The position numbers and the translations under genes are program-made. A stretch of 8,223 nt of DNA, from the NCBI GenBank assembly GCA_030037185.1, contig JASHRR010001371.1, forward strand, positions 1 through 8,223, written 5' to 3'. Of this stretch, positions 6,436 through 8,223 are shown piece by piece (the stretch's first letter is position 1; the number at the start of each line of letters is the position of its first letter). Source of the DNA: Xanthobacteraceae bacterium. GTDB lineage: Bacteria > Pseudomonadota > Alphaproteobacteria > Rhizobiales > Xanthobacteraceae. The notes beneath the pieces were generated by a model. The model was not told the origin of the DNA and ran no database searches. It saw only the letters and a list, made by a program, of their open reading frames with translations.

Positions 6436-6822
6436 TTATTCTCTGGGCTGTGCGACCGGGCGACCGTCCTTGAATCTGACCTGCGCCGGCGCATAGGACC
6501 CGCCTTCTGCGCCGCTGTGCAGCGGATTGATGGTCACTGTGATCTCGTCGCCGGGTTTCAGGCTCTTCGAGGTCAGCCCCTCGCGAACCTGCAGGCCCGG
6601 AGCGCCGCCCTCGAGAATCCAATCCTTCGCCGCGCCGTCCTCACCTTTGACAGTGACGATCAGGATGGTGTGGGGGCTCACGAACCTGAACTCCTTCACG
6701 GTGCCTGAGATTTCCTTGGGGTGGAGGTTGTCGAACATGGCAAACGAATGATGCGCCGACGCCGGCGCGTCGGCTGCCAGCAACCCCGCACCCGCCACCA
6801 GAGCTGCCAATAGCGATTTCAT
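6436..6822 (-). CDS. DUF6152 family periplasmic protein
   Basis: 128 aa. Residues 1-23 are a Sec signal ending ASA, so the mature protein should begin His24-His25-Ser-Phe, the AHHSFAMFD block typical of DUF6152. The body is a predicted small beta-barrel: ISGTVKEFRFVSPHTILIVTV (38-58, with His51), KDWILEGGAPGLQVREG (66-82), LKPGDEITVTINPLHSG (88-104) and a C-terminal QVRFKDGRPVA (114-124). This alternation of strands resembles OB-like folds. The family has no established function. A purine-rich run lies just before the ATG at 6822, and the stop of the degraded LRE copy is only 23 bp upstream, so it is probably cotranscribed with the LRE genes. A free N-terminal histidine plus His51 could bind metal, which is my inference. 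Family call firm. Confidence 0.9.
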   Translation of the reverse strand: MKSLLAALVAGAGLLAADAPASAHHSFAMFDNLHPKEISGTVKEFRFVSPHTILIVTVKGEDGAAKDWILEGGAPGLQVREGLTSKSLKPGDEITVTINPLHSGAEGGSYAPAQVRFKDGRPVAQPRE

Positions 6823-6845
6823 GCGTCTTTCCCCCCTCTCCCCCG

Positions 6846-7185
6846 TCAGGTCTTTTTCGGGGGTGGCGCCGGGATGCCGGCGATCTTGATGTTGACCGAG
6901 CCCAAATGGGTCGCGCTGGTAAAGAACAACGTCCGCAAGTCGTCGCCGCCAAAGCCGATATTGGTGGTTGCCGGCTGGCGATGGACGATGCGACCGAGCT
7001 TTTTTCCCTGTGGGTCAAGACTATAGATGCCGCCCGCGCCACCGCAATACACATTTCCGGCGGTTGTCGACCTTCAAGCCATCGGGGGCGCCGGGCTCGG
7101 GACCGGTGAGGTCTGCAAACACCCGGTCGGCGGCGGCCGAGAGGCCCAGCAGGTGACGGCGGGAGATGCCGGGTTGAGCGGTCAT
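6846..7185 (-). pseudogene. Remnant of an SMP-30/gluconolactonase (LRE) gene: Tat signal joined to C-terminal fragment, with frameshift
   Basis: Starts at an ATG (7185) six bases after GGAG and encodes MTAQPGISRRHLLGLSAAA, a twin-arginine signal. This is joined directly to DRVFADLTGPEPGAPDGLKVD, which matches the upstream LRE protein only from its residue 185 (counting from the Met at 8171). About 200 residues of propeller, including the metal-ligand Glu and the Asn residues, are therefore missing. Near 7059-7063 one extra base (or two lost) shifts the frame: read as is, translation stops at 7021-7023 after 54 residues. In the other frame the family sequence resumes, GNVYCGGAGGIYSLDPQGKK to PPPKKT, ending at 6846. 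The fragment is clearly paralogous to the C-terminus of the neighbouring intact gene, about three quarters identical at DNA level by eye. It is not expected to be functional, though the leader and ribosome site could still be translated ahead of DUF6152. Confidence 0.85.
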
Positions 7186-7337
7186 GATGTGCTCCAAAGT
7201 CGTGCGCTAGGCGGGCCAGATCGCACTCTGCGGCGCGCCGCCACATCGCCCACCCGGCAGAGCCGAAAGCCGGCCGGCGCGGGCGTTCGTGTGGGCTCGG
7301 CACCGCCCGCCGCCGGTGCACATCCCGGCCGCGCCGG
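7186..7337. other. Spacer between intact and degraded LRE genes
   Basis: 152 bp of GC-rich sequence with no gene seen. A short CCGGC/GCCGG hairpin (7325-7337) directly follows the intact gene's stop on the minus strand, and GCCGGCCGGC (7269-7278) is palindromic. Neither is followed by a T-run. It could contain a promoter for the downstream genes, but no clear boxes are visible. Confidence 0.4.
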
Positions 7338-8223
7338 CTACGCTCTCTTTGCGACCGGCACCGGGATGCCGGCGACTTTGAGGTTGACCGAGCCCAGCAT
7401 GGTTCGGCTGGTGAAGAACAGCGTTTTCCAATCGCTGCCGCCGAAGCCGATGTTTGTCGTGGCCGGCTGGCCATGAACGATGCGGCCGAGCTTCTTGCCT
7501 TTGGGGTCGAGGATGTAGATGCCGCCGGCGCCGCCGCAATAGACGTTACCGAGCGAATCCACTTTCATGCCGTCTGGCACGCCCGATTCCGGCCCGGCGA
7601 GATCGGCAAACACGCGGTCGGTCTGCTTGGCGAGCGTTCCGTTCGCCGCGACGTCGAAGGCTCGGATATGGCGGCGGCGCGAATCGTTGATATAGAGGAC
7701 CCTTTCATCGGGCGAGAACGCAAGCCCGTTGGGCAGCAGGAAGTCATCGACCAGCAGGGTCATGGTGCCGAGATCGGGCGTGACCCGGTAGACGCCCATG
7801 AAGGTCATGTCCCATTGCTGCGGGATTTCCGGACTGGTCCACGGGTCGGTAAAGTAGATCGAGCCGTCGGACTTCACCACCACGTCGTTTGGCCGGTTGA
7901 GACGCTGGCCCTGGAAGCTGTTAGCGATGACCGTGGTCGAGCCATCGAGTTCCTGGCGAATCACGCGGCGCGTCTCGTGCTCACAGGCGAGCAGCCGGCC
8001 CTTAAGATCGCGGGTGAGACCATTGGCCTGGTTGGTCTTCTCCTGGAACACGCTGACGCCCTGGCCGGGTGTGTACTTCATGCGCTTACTGGCATGGATG
8101 TCACTGAACAGCAGATACCCGCCCTCCTTCCACCACACCGGCCCCTCCACCGGTCCGAGCGGCCCGCCCATGCCGTCAGCGATGGCTTTGACCGGCTCGG
8201 ATGTGGAGATGATCTTTTCCAGC
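7338..8223 (-). CDS. SMP-30/gluconolactonase/LRE family protein, 5' end outside window
   Basis: The frame is open at the right edge; 294 residues are visible to the TAG at 7338. Numbering from the in-frame Met at 8171 (not necessarily the start, since 17 codons precede it here), the six-bladed propeller metal and substrate residues of the family are all present: Glu9 in EGPVWW, Asn95 in RPNDVVV, Asn148 in PNGLAFSPDERVLYIND, and Asp200 in PDGMKVDSLGNVYCGG. By analogy with SMP-30 and gluconolactonases, these bind a divalent cation and position a lactone or ester for hydrolysis. The true substrate cannot be told. The C-terminal ATTNIGFGG...LFFTS segment is the conserved last blade. Whether it has the Tat signal seen on its degraded copy lies beyond the edge. 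It is first in the visible minus-strand run leading to DUF6152 and the EF-hand-loop protein. Confidence 0.92.
   Translation of the reverse strand, partial: LEKIISTSEPVKAIADGMGGPLGPVEGPVWWKEGGYLLFSDIHASKRMKYTPGQGVSVFQEKTNQANGLTRDLKGRLLACEHETRRVIRQELDGSTTVIANSFQGQRLNRPNDVVVKSDGSIYFTDPWTSPEIPQQWDMTFMGVYRVTPDLGTMTLLVDDFLLPNGLAFSPDERVLYINDSRRRHIRAFDVAANGTLAKQTDRVFADLAGPESGVPDGMKVDSLGNVYCGGAGGIYILDPKGKKLGRIVHGQPATTNIGFGGSDWKTLFFTSRTMLGSVNLKVAGIPVPVAKRA

Noticed and set aside
5951..6496. 181-codon plus-strand frame opposite the EF-hand-loop gene and its upstream gap
   Set aside because: Shadow composition (Arg/Pro/Ala) and no recognisable domain; the opposite strand has a signal peptide and strong ribosome site.
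1..8223. CRISPR arrays, tRNA/rRNA genes, transposases, phage or toxin-antitoxin genes
   Set aside because: Looked for by eye on both strands; no spaced direct repeats, cloverleaf, terminal inverted repeats or relevant protein motifs found.

Overview
The window is GC-rich DNA (roughly 65% by eye) with tightly packed genes and alphaproteobacterial character. It carries a DUF1330 protein with an N-terminal hydrophobic segment, a DUF6152 protein, an SMP-30/gluconolactonase (LRE) protein and twin-arginine-like signals. The nearest guess is a soil-type Hyphomicrobiales (Bradyrhizobiaceae-like) genome; this rests on gene style, not on a search. I see no rRNA, tRNA, CRISPR array, insertion sequence or phage gene.

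Layout. (1) 1-1142, minus: a multicopper-oxidase-fold protein cut by the left edge, with a Tat-like signal. Most copper ligands are replaced, so it is probably not an active oxidase. (2) 1194-1586, plus: a small DUF1330 protein, divergent from it across 51 bp. (3) 1587-2173: a 587-bp stretch without a convincing gene, containing one perfect 9-bp-stem hairpin. (4) 2174-3640, plus: a complete Pif1-like SF1B helicase. (5) 3822-5204, plus: an exported serpin with an intact inhibitory hinge and an unusual four-cysteine insert. (6) 5205-5426: a convergent gap with three GC-rich hairpins. (7) 5427-8223, minus: a run of genes read right to left. These are a full-length LRE/SMP-30 protein (5' end outside the window), a decayed second LRE copy (large deletion plus frameshift), a DUF6152 protein, and a conserved-looking exported protein with a perfect EF-hand-type calcium loop.

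How it fits together. Nearly all products except the helicase appear to be exported or membrane-anchored, so the window looks like cell-envelope accessory genes around one DNA-metabolism gene. The minus-strand run on the right is a plausible operon of periplasmic proteins: a lactonase-like enzyme, a small DUF6152 protein whose mature N-terminus would be His-His, and a putative calcium-binding protein. Its pathway cannot be read from the sequence. The most unusual items are the ligand-depleted cupredoxin protein, the serpin with a duplicated C-x10-C module, and the LRE remnant frozen part-way through decay.
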